Assembly: GCF_000002985.6 (NCBI RefSeq)
Contig: NC_003283.11
Location: 18,601,501-18,665,500, forward strand
From: Caenorhabditis elegans
Lineage: Eukaryota; Nematoda; Chromadorea; Rhabditida; Rhabditidae
Length of the DNA: 64,000 nucleotides
Direction: 5' to 3'
Positions 62,597 to 64,000 of the stretch are shown here, piece by piece. Positions within the stretch are counted from its first letter, which is position 1. Each line of letters starts with the position of its first letter. Under the pieces are notes generated by a model. It was not told where the DNA came from. It did no database searches and saw nothing but the letters and a program-made list of their open reading frames with translations. The position numbers and the translations under genes were made by a program.

Positions 62597-63040
62597 CGCT
62601 CCGAAACTCGGAAACTCTGGAAAACTATAAAATCACGCCATTTTATAGCATTTTTATGCGAACCAAAACATAAAGTTTCAGGAAAAACATTATAATAAAA
62701 AAACCAGAAAATCGAGAAATCAGACATCAAAAGTGCGGAAAACATTATGTTTTGAGAGAGAAAAGGAGAAAGTAAACAAAAAAAAATGTCTGTGTTTTGA
62801 TGATTTTTGGGGTCAAAAGATTGGAAATTTTGCAGAAATTGCTGGGAAAAAATGGGGAGTTTAAAGAAAAACAACATTCGAAGTTACAGAAAACTTGAAA
62901 ACAATATGCAAATATTGCAAAAAAACATGGAATTTTCGGGAAAAAACTATTGTTCAAAGTAAATATTTTTTGATATGTTTTCAAGTTTAAATATGTAGTT
63001 TGAACTGTTTTTTCCAAAAAAAAATTATAGAAAAAATCTA
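62597..63040. promoter_or_regulatory. Upstream region of the TIL locus
   Basis: AT-rich sequence before the minus-strand ATG at 62596. It must hold the promoter, but I see no clear TATA box or motif. The open frames here are low-complexity. Confidence 0.35.
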
Positions 63041-63044
63041 TGAA

Positions 63045-63930
63045 TTTCAGACAATTTTACATAGGAAAAATCAACTTTTCAGATATTTTTACATAGGAAA
63101 TTGGAAATTTACGGCATTTTTTATATAGACAAATCAAATTTTGAGACATTATTTTACAGGAAACTCAAAATTTCAAATATTTTTACACTGAAAATTCGAA
63201 ATTTCAGGAATTTTTACATAGGAAATTCAGAATTTCTGCCATTTTTCTACTGGAAAATCACTTTTTTCAGAAATTTTTTATATAAAAAAATTCAAAATTT
63301 GAGACATGTTTCGACTGAAAAATGTATTTTTCCGGTATTTTGAACTGTGAAATTCAGGATTTCGGCCACTTTTAAATGAATAAATGGAAATTTTAGACAT
63401 TTTTACATAGAAAATTTGAAAGTTCAAACGTTTTTTTTACAGGAAAATCAATTTTCTAGACATTTTTAAACATGAAATCTGAAACTTCAAGAATTTTTTA
63501 TATAGGAAGTTCAAATTTTTTACGTTTTTGTACTAAAAAATTCAAAATTTCCGGCATTTTCTGCTAGAAAATCAATTTTTCAGATATTTTCACATGAGAA
63601 ATTCAATATTTCAGATTTCTATACAAAAAATTTGAAATTTAGGACATTTTATACTGGAAAATCATATTTTTAGGATATTTTTTCATAACAGTTTGAAATT
63701 TCATGCATTTTTACATAGAAAATTTGAAATTTCTGCCATTTTTCTACTGGAATATCACTTTTTCAAACATTTTTACATAAGAAATGTGAAATGTTTAGAG
63801 ATTTTTATATAGGAAATTCGAAATTTCAGAAATTTTTTACATATAAAAATCGATTTTTCAGACGTTTTTCTACAGGAAAATCAGTTTTTCAGATATTTTT
63901 GTATAGGAAATTTGAAATTTCTGCAAGTTT
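63045..63930. repeat. Satellite of the grdn-1 intron family, intergenic copy
   Basis: Diverged units of the type GACATTTTTACATAGGAAAT-TCAAAATTTC, same orientation as 8995-9660 and opposite to 6130-7795. No gene. Confidence 0.85.
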
Positions 63931-64000
63931 TTGAAAATCATTTGAGAACTCTGCGTCTAAATTCCCGCAATTCTTGTAGATCTGGGGGGTAGATCAAACC

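Overview
The window reads as nematode nuclear DNA, almost certainly Caenorhabditis elegans, right arm of chromosome V. The evidence is AT-rich introns ending in TTTTCAG, many introns of 45-60 nt, supnr-type nuclear receptor and cuticle-collagen genes, degenerate TTAGGC (nematode telomere) arrays, and two recognisable loci: grdn-1 (Girdin/CCDC88) and a three-copy EGF + amiloride-sensitive-channel (egas) cluster. The species and chromosome call is my recognition of these genes, not a search. All exon models were built by hand from splice sites and reading-frame phase; every complete model closes in frame.

Layout. 617-12444 (+): 3' part of grdn-1, coiled coils with two alternative C-termini, one ending in a Gly-Cys-Val PDZ ligand. 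12445-15108: intergenic, with a 949-bp inverted-repeat transposon inserted in telomere-like repeats. 15109-18543 (+): nuclear hormone receptor, 389 aa, with minisatellite-filled introns. 18713-21042 (-): seven-transmembrane receptor, 343 aa. 21733-25352 (-): BTB protein with a C-terminal Cys/His cluster, 456 aa. 27180-34673 (-), 38837-46849 (+) and 48843-54665 (+): three egas paralogues (921, 929, 926 aa). 36984-38055 (+): cuticle collagen, 338 aa, between the first two egas genes. 54691-62596 (-): a large secreted trypsin-inhibitor-like (TIL) cysteine-rich locus with two alternative 3' halves. 62597-64000: intergenic satellite.

The egas proteins are the most unusual genes. Each has a signal peptide, about nine EGF-like modules, a WSC-like domain and the extracellular plus second-transmembrane part of a DEG/ENaC channel. 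I see no first transmembrane segment, and the selectivity-filter position reads Gly-Ile-Asn instead of Gly-X-Ser in all three. Their introns carry repeats that include copies of the 3' end of one of their own exons.

The noncoding DNA is dominated by local repeats: inverted repeats flanking exon groups in grdn-1 (candidate circular-RNA or double-stranded-RNA drivers), five tRNA-like sequences, five telomere-like arrays, foldback elements, and satellites shared between introns of different genes. No rRNA gene, CRISPR array or prokaryotic gene was seen.
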